Origin: Actinorugispora endophytica
GTDB lineage: Bacteria; Actinomycetota; Actinomycetes; Streptosporangiales; Streptosporangiaceae
Assembly (NCBI RefSeq): GCF_004363075.1
Contig: NZ_SNYN01000019.1
Location: 29,146-93,145 of the forward strand
Direction of reading: 5' to 3'
DNA length: 64,000 nucleotides
Part shown: piece after piece, positions 17,227 through 24,694 of the stretch
How positions within the stretch are numbered: position 1 is the first letter of the stretch
How the letters are laid out: every line of letters starts with the position of its first letter
Notes under the pieces: model-generated
The model's database searches: none
The model's input: only the letters and a program-made list of their open reading frames with translations
What the model was told of the DNA's origin: nothing
Program-made: the position numbers and the translations under genes

Positions 17227-19332
17227 GTGACCGCCCTCACAGCCGCCGTCCACGACCCCGAGGACTATTCAGCTCGGCACCTTTCGGTCCTGGAAGGCCT
17301 CGAGGCGGTCCGCAAGCGGCCGGGTATGTACATCGGGTCCACCGACAGCCGAGGCCTCACCCACTGCATGTGGGAGATCATCGACAACTCCGTCGACGAG
17401 GCCCTTGGTGGCTACTGCACCCGCATCGACGTGGTCCTGCACGCGGACGGGTCGGTGGAGGTCCGCGACAACGGGCGCGGCATCCCGGTGGACATCGAGC
17501 CCAAGTCCGGGCTGAGCGGTGTCGAGCTGGTCATGACCAAGCTGCACGCCGGAGGCAAGTTCGGCTCGGGCTCCTACACCGCCTCGGGCGGCCTGCACGG
17601 CGTGGGCGCCTCCGTGGTGAACGCCCTCTCGGCCCGCCTGGACGTCGAGGTGGACCGGCAGGGGCACACCCACGCGCTCAGCTTCCGGCGCGGCATCCCC
17701 GGCTCCTTCGACGGCGCGGGCCCCGACGCCGGGTTCTCCCCCGGCACGGGCCTGGAGCAGACCCGGAGGGTGGCCAAGAAGGTGACCGGGACCAGGGTCC
17801 GCTTCTGGGCGGACCGGCAGATCTTCCTCAAGGAAGCCGACATCACCCGCGAGGCGCTGCTGGACCGCGCGCGCCAGACCACCTTCCTCATCCCGGGCCT
17901 GACGATCTCGGTGCGCGACGAGCGCGTCGAGGGCGGGGAGGTCTACGAGGAGGAGTTCCGCTTCGACGGCGGCATCGGCGAGTTCTGCACCTACCTCGCC
18001 CCCGACCAGGGGTTGAGCGAGGTGCTGCGGATCGAGGGCAGCGGCCAGTTCACCGAGACCGTCCCGGTCCTGGACGACCAGGGCCACATGACCCCCACCA
18101 ACGTGGAACGGCGCCTCGAGGTGGACGTCGCGCTGCGCTGGGGAACCGGTTACGACACCACCGTGCGCTCCTTCGTGAACGTGATCGCCACCCCCAAGGG
18201 CGGCACGCACATGGCGGGCTTCGAGCGGGCGCTGGTCCGCGTCGTCAACGACCAGCTGCGCACCACCAAGCTGCTCAGGGCCAGCGACGACCCGGTGGTC
18301 AAGGAGGACGTCCTCGAGGGCCTCACCGCGGTGGTCACGGTACGCCTGCCCGAGCCGCAGTTCGAGGGCCAGACCAAGGAGATCCTCGGCACCTCCGCGG
18401 CCAGCCGGATCGTCTCCCAGGTCGTGGGCAAGGAGCTGCGCACCTTCCTGACCACGACCAAGAGGGCCGAGAAGCAGCAGGCCCGCACGATCCTGGAGAA
18501 GATCGCCAACGCGGCGAAGGCCCGCCTGGCGGCGCGCCAGCAGCGCGAGACCCAGCGCCGCAAGAACGCCCTGGAGAGCTCGGCGCTGCCCGCCAAGCTG
18601 GTGGACTGCCGCAGCGAGGGCCTGGAGCGCAGCGAGCTGTTCATCGTCGAGGGGGACTCGGCGCTGGGCACCGCCAAGCTCGCCCGGGACTCGGAGTTCC
18701 AGGCGCTGCTGCCCATCCGCGGCAAGATCCTCAACGTGCAGAAGTCCTCGGTGGCGGACATGCTCAAGAACGCCGAGTGCGCAGCGATCCTGCAGGTCAT
18801 CGGCGCCGGGTCGGGCCGGACCTTCGACCTGGACGCCGCCCGCTACGGCAGGGTCATCCTGATGGCCGACGCCGACGTGGACGGCGCGCACATCCGCTGC
18901 CTGCTGCTGACGCTGTTCTACCGCTACATGCGCCCCATGCTGGAGGCCGGCCGCGTCTTCGCCGCGGTGCCGCCGCTGCACCGCATCGAGCTGACCAACG
19001 TGCGCAAGAAGCGCGGCGCCAAGCCCGAGGACCGCTACGTGTACACGTACTCCGACGCCGAGCTGCACCGCAAGCTGCTCGAACTGGAGAAGAAGGGCGT
19101 CAGCTGGAAGGAGCCCGTCCAGCGCTACAAGGGCCTGGGCGAGATGGACGCCGACCAGCTGGCCGAGACCACCATGGACCCGCGCCACCGCACGCTGCGC
19201 CGTATCCGCGTCGAGCACGCCGAGGAGGCCGCCTCGGTGTTCGACCTGCTGATGGGCAACGAGGTGGCGCCGCGCCGCGCGTTCATCGCGCGGGGCGCCC
19301 AGGAACTGGACCTGGCGCGGATCGACGCCTGA
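17227..19332 (+). CDS. parE: DNA topoisomerase IV subunit B (ParE/GyrB type II)
   Basis: The 701-aa ATPase subunit powers strand passage for chromosome decatenation with the parC product encoded at 24695-27184. The N-terminal GHKL ATPase has LEAVRKRPGMYIGST, the Asn of EIIDNSVDEA, DNGRGIPV and the GGLHGVGASVVNALS lid. The TOPRIM domain follows, with EGDSALG near residue 476 and DADVDGAHI near 545, and the C-terminus has the QRYKGLGEM motif. The GTG at 17227 has AGGAGA 6 bases upstream. Length and gene context (near the principal sigma factor) fit actinobacterial parE rather than the gyrB located near dnaA. Confidence 0.93.
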   Translation: MTALTAAVHDPEDYSARHLSVLEGLEAVRKRPGMYIGSTDSRGLTHCMWEIIDNSVDEALGGYCTRIDVVLHADGSVEVRDNGRGIPVDIEPKSGLSGVELVMTKLHAGGKFGSGSYTASGGLHGVGASVVNALSARLDVEVDRQGHTHALSFRRGIPGSFDGAGPDAGFSPGTGLEQTRRVAKKVTGTRVRFWADRQIFLKEADITREALLDRARQTTFLIPGLTISVRDERVEGGEVYEEEFRFDGGIGEFCTYLAPDQGLSEVLRIEGSGQFTETVPVLDDQGHMTPTNVERRLEVDVALRWGTGYDTTVRSFVNVIATPKGGTHMAGFERALVRVVNDQLRTTKLLRASDDPVVKEDVLEGLTAVVTVRLPEPQFEGQTKEILGTSAASRIVSQVVGKELRTFLTTTKRAEKQQARTILEKIANAAKARLAARQQRETQRRKNALESSALPAKLVDCRSEGLERSELFIVEGDSALGTAKLARDSEFQALLPIRGKILNVQKSSVADMLKNAECAAILQVIGAGSGRTFDLDAARYGRVILMADADVDGAHIRCLLLTLFYRYMRPMLEAGRVFAAVPPLHRIELTNVRKKRGAKPEDRYVYTYSDAELHRKLLELEKKGVSWKEPVQRYKGLGEMDADQLAETTMDPRHRTLRRIRVEHAEEAASVFDLLMGNEVAPRRAFIARGAQELDLARIDA

Positions 19333-19345
19333 GCCGGATCCGCCC

Positions 19346-19398
19346 CGGCGGTCCCGCGGTTCCGCCCCCTCCGGGGGCGGTGGGCCGCGGGGCCGCCG
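19346..19398. terminator. Bidirectional terminator after parE
   Basis: A long GC hairpin, with inner arms CCGCCCCC/GGGGGCGG and outer GGCGGTCCCGCGG pairing with CCGCGGGGCCGCC, lies between the convergent parE and MarR-family genes. Confidence 0.65.
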
Positions 19399-19401
19399 TT
19401 C

Positions 19402-19842
19402 TCAGTGCTCCCGGTCGTCCGCTTCCAGCTTGTCCAGGAGGCGGACGAGGACGGTGAGCTCCTCGGGGCTCAGGCGGAGGTCCAGCGGGGACCGCTCCGC
19501 GAGCCCCGCCCCGATGGCCGAGACGGCTCGCTCGCCGGCCTCGGTCAGGCGGGTCAGGCGGACGCGCCTGTCGCTGCGCGAGGGTGTCCTGCGGACCAGG
19601 CCGCTCTCCTCCAGCTCACCGGTCAGGACCGAGATCCGCGACGGGTCGCAGGCCAGCTGCCGGGCGAGCTCGCCCTGCGAGGGCCGGTCCCTCAGGGCTC
19701 TCAGCAGCCGCGCCTGGAGGGGGGTGAGCGACTGCTGCGCGGCGAGGTCGGCCAGGAGCGCGGTGAGCCGCTGCGCGACGCGCAGCAGGGCCTCCCCCGC
19801 GACCCGTCCCAGCTGCGGAGGGGGAGGGGTGTCGTTCGTCAT
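19402..19842 (-). CDS. MarR family transcriptional regulator
   Basis: The 146-aa protein has a winged helix-turn-helix: LTPLQARLLRALRDRPSQGELARQLACDPSRISVLTGELEESGLVRRTPSRSDRRVRLTRLTEAG, with the MarR wing motif DRRVRLTRLTEAG. The frame is open to an ATG at 19980; that extension has poorer codon bias and makes an unusually long MarR protein, so the ATG at 19842 is given, though neither has a clear ribosome binding site. A 25-base inverted repeat at 19985-20009 is a candidate operator for autoregulation. The regulated genes could include the neighbouring esterase. The ligand is unknown. Confidence 0.85.
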   Translation of the reverse strand: MTNDTPPPPQLGRVAGEALLRVAQRLTALLADLAAQQSLTPLQARLLRALRDRPSQGELARQLACDPSRISVLTGELEESGLVRRTPSRSDRRVRLTRLTEAGERAVSAIGAGLAERSPLDLRLSPEELTVLVRLLDKLEADDREH

Positions 19843-19984
19843 CAGGTCGTCGGGCGCGGAGTCCCCGTCCGTCAGGACGGGGAGGAGGACGCCCGCCTCC
19901 TTCCCTGGATCGGCTTGCGAATCGGCGACGCTCAGGGCCGGGGGCACCCGCCGCCGCACCTCTGTCGATGATCGTGACATCAGT

Positions 19985-20009
19985 GTTCCGAAAACCTCGA
20001 TTTCGGAAC
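19985..20009. promoter_or_regulatory. Inverted repeat, candidate MarR operator
   Basis: Perfect 9-bp arms GTTCCGAAA and TTTCGGAAC are separated by 7 bases. The repeat lies upstream of the MarR-family gene and downstream of the esterase gene on the same strand. Size and symmetry fit MarR operators. A separate GC hairpin at about 20009-20028 may terminate the esterase transcript. Confidence 0.45.
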
Positions 20010-20066
20010 GCCGGCGTCACGGCCGGCGCCAGAGCCTCTGTGAGGACCGCGAACCGGAGTCCGCGA

Positions 20067-21422
20067 TCACGGCCGGGCCTGAAGGCCGCGGGGCCGGTCG
20101 CGGGTGAGGGAGAGCAGCGCCCCGGGCAGCCCGGCCCGCCAGCACGCCCGGTCGTGTCCGCCGTTGAACTCGACGTAGTCCAGGTCGACGCCGCGCCGCA
20201 GCAGGACGTCGCGGATCCTGCGGCTGGGCTCCAGGAGCGTCCACTCGTGCAGGCCGACGCTCAGGTGGACGCGCGAGGGAAGGGCGCCGGAGTCGGCCAG
20301 CAGACCGGCCAGCCGCTCGGTCTCTCCGCCGGCGCCCACGGGGTTGGGCCACCAGAACGACCCCGACTGGGCGAGGACGCGGCCGAAGCGTCCCGGCGCG
20401 CGGTGCGCCGCGTACAGCGCGGTGAGGCCGCCCAGGCTCTGCCCCGCGATGACGGTGCGGTCGGGGTCGCCGGTGATCGCGTACTCCCCGCCGAGCCAGG
20501 GCAGCAGCTCGTCGGTGAGGAAGGCGGTGAAGGAGTCGTCGCAGGCGAGTTCGCGCGTCCGGGTGGCGAAGTCCAGGGCCGGGACCATCACGCACAGCGT
20601 CGGCGGGAGCGCGCCGGCCGCGGTCATCCGGTCCAGCAGGGGAGCCACCGGCAGGGCGTGCCAGTCGTCGCCGTCGAGCAGGACCAGCACGGGCCAGGGG
20701 GCGCCGCCGGCGGGGCGCTCCGCGGGTTCGTGGACCCAGACGGGGCGGGTGTTGCCGAGCACCGCGCTGGTGAGGGGGTACTCGCGCACGGTTCCGGCGG
20801 GGGTCCCGGGCCGGGGGGCCAGCCAGGGCTGGGGCGGGGCGTCGGGGAGCGAGGCCACCGACCACCGCTCGTCCAGGCGTTCCCGGCCCATCGGGTCGGG
20901 GCGGGCGTGGCGCAGCGCGTCGAACCAGCGGGCGACCGCGTCGCGGTCGGCGGGGGCGGCCGCCGCCAGCGCCCGGGAGCGCCGCACCTCGACCATCACG
21001 TCGGGGGCCGCCGTGGGGGGAGACCCGTCGGCGGGCAGCGGGGCCACGGCGTAGGAGGCGCGCCAGTCCGAGCCCATCCGGTAGCTCATGTGCCACACGT
21101 CGGTGCCGGGGAGGCGCTCCATGCGGTTCTGCTCGTAGGAGTGCGGGTCGGCGATCTTGTTGGCGACGAGGATCACATCGGCGAGTTCGTCGCCGCCCCG
21201 CCACAGGAAGGTGACCACGCGCAGAGCGGGGTCGCCGCAGTCCTCGACGAGGGGGAGGCCCTGCTCGCCGATCTCCTTCCAGAAGGTGTCGAGGCTGGTC
21301 AGGCCAGTTTTGAGGGAGTGGCGCAGCCGTTCCACGGCGGGGCTCGCCACCCGGGGAGGGCGTTCGGGGCGGGGGACCTGGGGCGGGACGGTCATGAGGT
21401 TCCGGTTCACGTTGGACGACAT
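20067..21422 (-). CDS. Enterochelin esterase-like siderophore hydrolase (Fes family)
   Basis: The 451-aa protein has an N-terminal enterochelin-esterase domain (VVTFLWRGGDELADVILVANKI... and WRASYAVAP) and a C-terminal esterase-D-type alpha/beta hydrolase. The latter has the nucleophile elbow VIAGQSLGGLTALYAA, an acid region and the terminal catalytic His in FNGGHDRACWR. Fes enzymes release iron by hydrolysing ferric trilactone or catecholate siderophores in the cytoplasm. It is divergent from a siderophore-binding lipoprotein gene across an iron box, so both are presumably iron-repressed. The start is uncertain: ATGs at 21458, 21428, 21422 and 21395 are possible; 21422 lies 7 bases after a TAGCCT box and fits a leaderless start. 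Confidence 0.88.
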   Translation of the reverse strand: MSSNVNRNLMTVPPQVPRPERPPRVASPAVERLRHSLKTGLTSLDTFWKEIGEQGLPLVEDCGDPALRVVTFLWRGGDELADVILVANKIADPHSYEQNRMERLPGTDVWHMSYRMGSDWRASYAVAPLPADGSPPTAAPDVMVEVRRSRALAAAAPADRDAVARWFDALRHARPDPMGRERLDERWSVASLPDAPPQPWLAPRPGTPAGTVREYPLTSAVLGNTRPVWVHEPAERPAGGAPWPVLVLLDGDDWHALPVAPLLDRMTAAGALPPTLCVMVPALDFATRTRELACDDSFTAFLTDELLPWLGGEYAITGDPDRTVIAGQSLGGLTALYAAHRAPGRFGRVLAQSGSFWWPNPVGAGGETERLAGLLADSGALPSRVHLSVGLHEWTLLEPSRRIRDVLLRRGVDLDYVEFNGGHDRACWRAGLPGALLSLTRDRPRGLQARP

Positions 21423-21427
21423 TGACA

Positions 21428-21446
21428 TAAGGCTAGGCATGCCTAA
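21428..21446. promoter_or_regulatory. Iron box (DtxR/IdeR/DmdR operator)
   Basis: TAAGGCTAGGCATGCCTAA matches 14 of 19 positions of the actinobacterial iron-box consensus TTAGGTTAGGCTAACCTAA. It lies between the divergent esterase and siderophore-binding-protein genes, overlapping the likely -10 regions of both, so one iron-loaded repressor dimer pair could silence both. Confidence 0.8.
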
Positions 21447-21457
21447 ATATATTTGCA

Positions 21458-22450
21458 ATGAAGCAAGTAATTTCCTTCCGTGCGGGACGAGCCGCCCTGC
21501 TCACCGGAATCGCGTCGACCCTGCTGCTGTCCGGTTGCGCGACCGGGCAGGACGTCGAGGCCGCGTCCGACGGGGACGACGGCACGCGCACGGTCACCCA
21601 CGTCTACGGTGAGACCGACATCCCCACCGACCCCCAGCGGGTCGTGTCCGTCAGCGTCACCGCCACCGCCCCCCTGCTCAGCCTGGACGCGCCCGTCGTG
21701 GCGTCGTTCACGACCGGCCGGTCCGAGCTCACCGACGACAAGGGCTTCTTCGGCCAATGGGCCGGGACGGCCGACGAGCGCGGTGTGGAGGCCCTTCCCG
21801 GACCCGAGATCAACGTCGAGGCCGTGGCCAACGCCGCCCCGGACGTCATCGTGGGCAGCGGCTTCGGCGCCGCGGCCGTGGACGAGGCCGTCTACGCGCA
21901 GCTCTCCGAGATCGCCCCCACCGTCGTCTACGACAGCTCCGACAGCGCGTGGCAGGACGTCACCGAGGAGATGGGCGCGGCCCTGGGACGGGAGGACCGC
22001 GCCGCCGAGATCCTCCAGGAGTACGACGCGCTGACCGAGGAGACGGCGAAGAAGCTGGACGCCGACCACGACGTGGTGATCCTGACGCTCGCGGGGGAGA
22101 ACTTCAACGTCTTCTCCCCGGTGTCGGCGCAGGGCAGGTTCGCGGACGACCTCGGCCTCACCACGCACGAGATGGACGGGTCGGTGGCCAGGGCCCAGGA
22201 GGGGCGCTCCGACATCGCGCAGGTCTCCCTGGAGGACGCCGAGGAGTTCGGCGACAGCACGCTGCTCTTCGTCAACACCAGGGGCGAGGAGGCCGCCGAC
22301 TACCTCGACGAGGTGCCGGTGCTGTCCTCCCTGCCCGCGGGCGAGGAGGACCGGATCTTCACGCTGGGTCCGGAGTCGTTCCGGATCGACTACTACAGCG
22401 CGCCCATCGTGGCCGACCGGCTGGTGGAGCTCCTGGGCAGCGGTTCCTGA
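21458..22450 (+). CDS. Iron-siderophore ABC transporter substrate-binding lipoprotein
   Basis: The 330-aa protein has a lipoprotein signal peptide with lipobox LLLSGC near residues 22-27. It is followed by a class III periplasmic-binding fold of the FepB/FhuD type (RTVTHVYGETDIPTDPQRVVSV, NVEAVANAAPDVIVGSGF, ending RIDYYSAPIVADRLVELL). It should bind a ferric siderophore outside the membrane and deliver it to an ABC permease. No permease or ATPase gene is adjacent, so the partner is elsewhere. The ATG has no Shine-Dalgarno and follows an A/T-rich TAAATA/TATATT region just after the iron box, consistent with a leaderless, iron-repressed transcript. Confidence 0.88.
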   Translation: MKQVISFRAGRAALLTGIASTLLLSGCATGQDVEAASDGDDGTRTVTHVYGETDIPTDPQRVVSVSVTATAPLLSLDAPVVASFTTGRSELTDDKGFFGQWAGTADERGVEALPGPEINVEAVANAAPDVIVGSGFGAAAVDEAVYAQLSEIAPTVVYDSSDSAWQDVTEEMGAALGREDRAAEILQEYDALTEETAKKLDADHDVVILTLAGENFNVFSPVSAQGRFADDLGLTTHEMDGSVARAQEGRSDIAQVSLEDAEEFGDSTLLFVNTRGEEAADYLDEVPVLSSLPAGEEDRIFTLGPESFRIDYYSAPIVADRLVELLGSGS

Positions 22451-22458
22451 GCCCTTCC

Positions 22459-22493
22459 GGCCCCCCGCCCCGCCGCGTCACGGGGGCGGGGGG
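22459..22493. terminator. Hairpin between convergent genes
   Basis: A C-rich arm near 22459-22471 pairs with the G-rich arm at 22482-22493 around a short loop. The hairpin overlaps the last codons of the convergent desulfhydrase gene, which encode a run of prolines. Confidence 0.55.
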
Positions 22494-23596
22494 ACCCAGT
22501 CCCCCGTGGCCAGGAAGCGCTCCAGGGTCGCGGTGTAGGGCTCCAGGTCCATGCCCTGGGCCCGCACCCAGGCGTCGTTGTAGTAGCTGTGCCGGTAGCG
22601 CTCGCCGCCGTCGCAGATGAGGGTGACGACGCTGCCCTCGCGCCCCTCCTCCAGCATTCTGGCGATGAGCTGCCACACCCCCCACAGGTTGGTCCCGGTG
22701 GAGCCGCCCGCGCACCGGCCGGTCGTGTCGTTGAGGTGGCGCATGGCCGCGATGCCGGCGGCGTCGGGGACCGGGATCATCAGGTCGATCACCGACGGCA
22801 CGAAGCTGGGCTCCATGCGGGGGCGGCCGATGCCCTCGATGCGCGAGGGCATCCCGGTCGCGTAGTCGGACGCGCCGGTGACCCAGCCGGGGAAGAAGGC
22901 GGAGTTCTCGGGGTCGACCACGGCCAGGCGCGTGGGATGGCGGCGGTAGCGCAGGTAGCGGCCGATGGTCGCCGACGTGCCGCCGGTGCCCGCGCTCATC
23001 ACGATCCACTCGGGGACCGGGTGGCGCTCCAGGCTCAGCTGCTCGAAGACCGACTCGGCGATGTTGTTGTTGCCGCGCCAGTCGGTGGCCCGTTCGGCGT
23101 AGGTGAACTGGTCCATGTAGTGGCCGCCGGTCTCCGCGGCCAGCCGCTCGGCCTCGGTGTACATCTCGGCCGGGACGTCGACGAAGTGGCAGCGCCCGCC
23201 GTACCGCTCGATCAGCGCGACCTTCTCGGGGCTGGTCCCGCGCGGCACCACGGTGATGAAGTCGACCCCGATCAACCGGGCGAAGTACGCCTCGGACACC
23301 GCGGTGGACCCCGAACTGGCCTCGACCACCGTGGTGTGCTCGGTGACCCACCCGTTGGCCAGGGCGTACAGGAACAGGGACCGCGCCAACCGGTGCTTGA
23401 GGCTGCCGGTGGGGTGCACCGACTCGTCCTTCAGGTAGAGGTCGACGCCCCACTCCTCGGGGAGCGGGAACACGTGCAGGTGCGTGTCGGCGCTGCGGTT
23501 GGCGTCCGCGGCCACTCTGCGGATGGCCTCGTCCACCCACGATCGCGTGGTGGAGCAGGAGCGGTCGACCCAGTCGGGCTCTCGGGGCGGCGTCAT
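22478..23596 (-). CDS. cds1: PLP-dependent L-cysteine desulfhydrase (Cds1-like)
   Basis: The 372-aa protein is a fold-type II PLP enzyme. The Schiff-base Lys67 is in [11 protein letters not shown], the substrate loop is [12 protein letters not shown], and the phosphate-binding loop is [13 protein letters not shown]. The long C-terminal region and the [12 protein letters not shown] segment match the actinobacterial Cds1 family, shown in Mycobacterium tuberculosis to break down cysteine to hydrogen sulfide, pyruvate and ammonia. It could be misread as cysteine synthase; the family-specific length and motifs favour Cds1. The gene appears monocistronic between two terminators. Confidence 0.88.
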   Translation of the reverse strand: MTPPREPDWVDRSCSTTRSWVDEAIRRVAADANRSADTHLHVFPLPEEWGVDLYLKDESVHPTGSLKHRLARSLFLYALANGWVTEHTTVVEASSGSTAVSEAYFARLIGVDFITVVPRGTSPEKVALIERYGGRCHFVDVPAEMYTEAERLAAETGGHYMDQFTYAERATDWRGNNNIAESVFEQLSLERHPVPEWIVMSAGTGGTSATIGRYLRYRRHPTRLAVVDPENSAFFPGWVTGASDYATGMPSRIEGIGRPRMEPSFVPSVIDLMIPVPDAAGIAAMRHLNDTTGRCAGGSTGTNLWGVWQLIARMLEEGREGSVVTLICDGGERYRHSYYNDAWVRAQGMDLEPYTATLERFLATGDWVPPPP

Positions 23597-23615
23597 GGCC
23601 AGCAGCGTATACGCG

Positions 23616-23651
23616 GCGGGCCGCGCCCCTCGGAACAGGGGCGCGGCCCGC
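23616..23651 (-). terminator. Terminator after the TPR gene
   Basis: Long near-perfect arms, GCGGGCCGCGCCCCT and AGGGGCGCGGCCCGC, flank a 6-base loop just downstream of the TPR gene. A second small hairpin (GCGCCGGCG/CGCCGGCG) precedes it nearer the stop codon. Confidence 0.7.
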
Positions 23652-23678
23652 GTGCGCCGGCGCGAAGGGCGCCGGCGG

Positions 23679-24005
23679 TCAGTCCAGCGAACCGCCCGAC
23701 ATGACTCCGTGCATCCTGCGGTGCGGAGCGGCCTCGGAATCGCGGTTCTGCCGCTCCAGCGAACGGGCGAGCGCGATGTGCGCCCACGCGTCGCAGGGGT
23801 CGAGTTCGATGAGCCGGCGGAAGACCTGCTCGGCCTTGGCGAGCTGGGCCGAGTGGTAGTAGGACCGCCCCAGCAGTTCGAGGACGGTCCGGTTCCGGGG
23901 CTCCGCCTCGGACAGGGGTGCCAGCAGCCGGGCCGCGCCGATCGGGTCGCCCAGGTCGAAGAAGCGTCTGCCGCGCGCGTAGGTGTCGTAGATGGTCTCC
24001 GCCAT
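23679..24005 (-). CDS. Small tetratricopeptide-repeat protein
   Basis: The 108-aa protein has two consecutive TPR-like helix pairs ([65 protein letters not shown]) and a short polar tail. Such small TPR proteins act as scaffolds, and the partner is unknown. Similar proteins are common in actinobacterial genomes and annotated only as tetratricopeptide repeat proteins. Terminators lie on both sides. Confidence 0.85.
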   Translation of the reverse strand: MAETIYDTYARGRRFFDLGDPIGAARLLAPLSEAEPRNRTVLELLGRSYYHSAQLAKAEQVFRRLIELDPCDAWAHIALARSLERQNRDSEAAPHRRMHGVMSGGSLD

Positions 24006-24052
24006 TCGCGCTCCCTTCGTCAGGGATCACAACAGTGGTACGGACCAGGGCA

Positions 24053-24073
24053 TTCCCCCCCCCCGGGGGGAAC
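24053..24073 (-). terminator. Hairpin after the carbonic anhydrase gene
   Basis: A TTCCCCCC run and a GGGGGGAA run flank four C bases, forming a compact hairpin between the carbonic anhydrase stop and the TPR gene start. Confidence 0.5.
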
Positions 24074-24093
24074 GCCCGGCACACCTCGCGGGG

Positions 24094-24597
24094 TCACTCC
24101 TCGACGAGGCTGATCCTTCCCGTGTCCACGTCGTAGACCGCTCCGATCACCGGCAGGTCCGCGGGCAGCAGCGGGTGGTGCCGGATCCGCTCCAGGTCGT
24201 GCCGGAGCGCGCCGACCTGGTCGTTGTTGGTGTGGAACTCCAGGCTGCGGGTGTCCACGCCGTACTCCTCGGCGATGATTTCGTGCACCTCGTTGTCGCT
24301 GGACACCGACGCCATCCTGCACTTGGTGTGCGGAAGCACCATGACCCGGTCCACGCCGAGCAGGTACACCGCCAGCACCAGGGTGCGCAGGGTGTCGTCG
24401 GTGACGCGGGCGCCCGCGTTGCGCAGGATCTTGGCGTCGCCGGGCTTGAGGCCCAGCATGTCCAGGGGCTCGATGCGCGAGTCCATGCAGGTGACCACCG
24501 CGAGGCCGCGTGCGGCGATCGGAGCCAGTCCGGCGAGGCGGAACTCACGGACGTAGTCCTCGTTCGCGGCGAGGAGATCATCGAAGGCGGTGCTCAC
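24094..24597 (-). CDS. Beta-class carbonic anhydrase
   Basis: The 167-aa enzyme interconverts carbon dioxide and bicarbonate. Zinc ligands and catalytic dyad are visible as CMDSR (Cys37, Asp39, Arg41) and HTKC (His90, Cys93). The length fits the short Rv1284-like beta class. The GTG at 24597 has GGAGGG a few bases upstream; the longer frame to 24669 runs into the parC terminator hairpin and was rejected. It is transcribed in the same direction as parC but separated from it by a terminator. Confidence 0.93.
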   Translation of the reverse strand: MSTAFDDLLAANEDYVREFRLAGLAPIAARGLAVVTCMDSRIEPLDMLGLKPGDAKILRNAGARVTDDTLRTLVLAVYLLGVDRVMVLPHTKCRMASVSSDNEVHEIIAEEYGVDTRSLEFHTNNDQVGALRHDLERIRHHPLLPADLPVIGAVYDVDTGRISLVEE

Positions 24598-24638
24598 AGG
24601 GTCCCTCCAAAGACGGTGAAGCGTTCTCGGACACGGCG

Positions 24639-24674
24639 AGGCCGTGCGGTCCCGACGGTGCGACCGCACGGCCT
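24639..24674 (-). terminator. Terminator after parC
   Basis: Perfect 12-bp arms AGGCCGTGCGGT and ACCGCACGGCCT around a 12-base loop, about 20 bases past the parC stop codon. Confidence 0.7.
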
Positions 24675-24694
24675 GCCCGGGCTTTCTCCCGGAA

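Noticed and set aside
17227..19332. Annotation of the topoisomerase pair as gyrA/gyrB
   Set aside because: The genes are separated by about 5 kb and not next to dnaA/recF. The A subunit lacks a visible GyrA-box. Position near the principal sigma factor fits parE/parC.
22478..23596. Annotation as cysteine synthase
   Set aside because: The fold is shared, but length, the [12 protein letters not shown] segment and the C-terminal region fit the Cds1 desulfhydrase family better.
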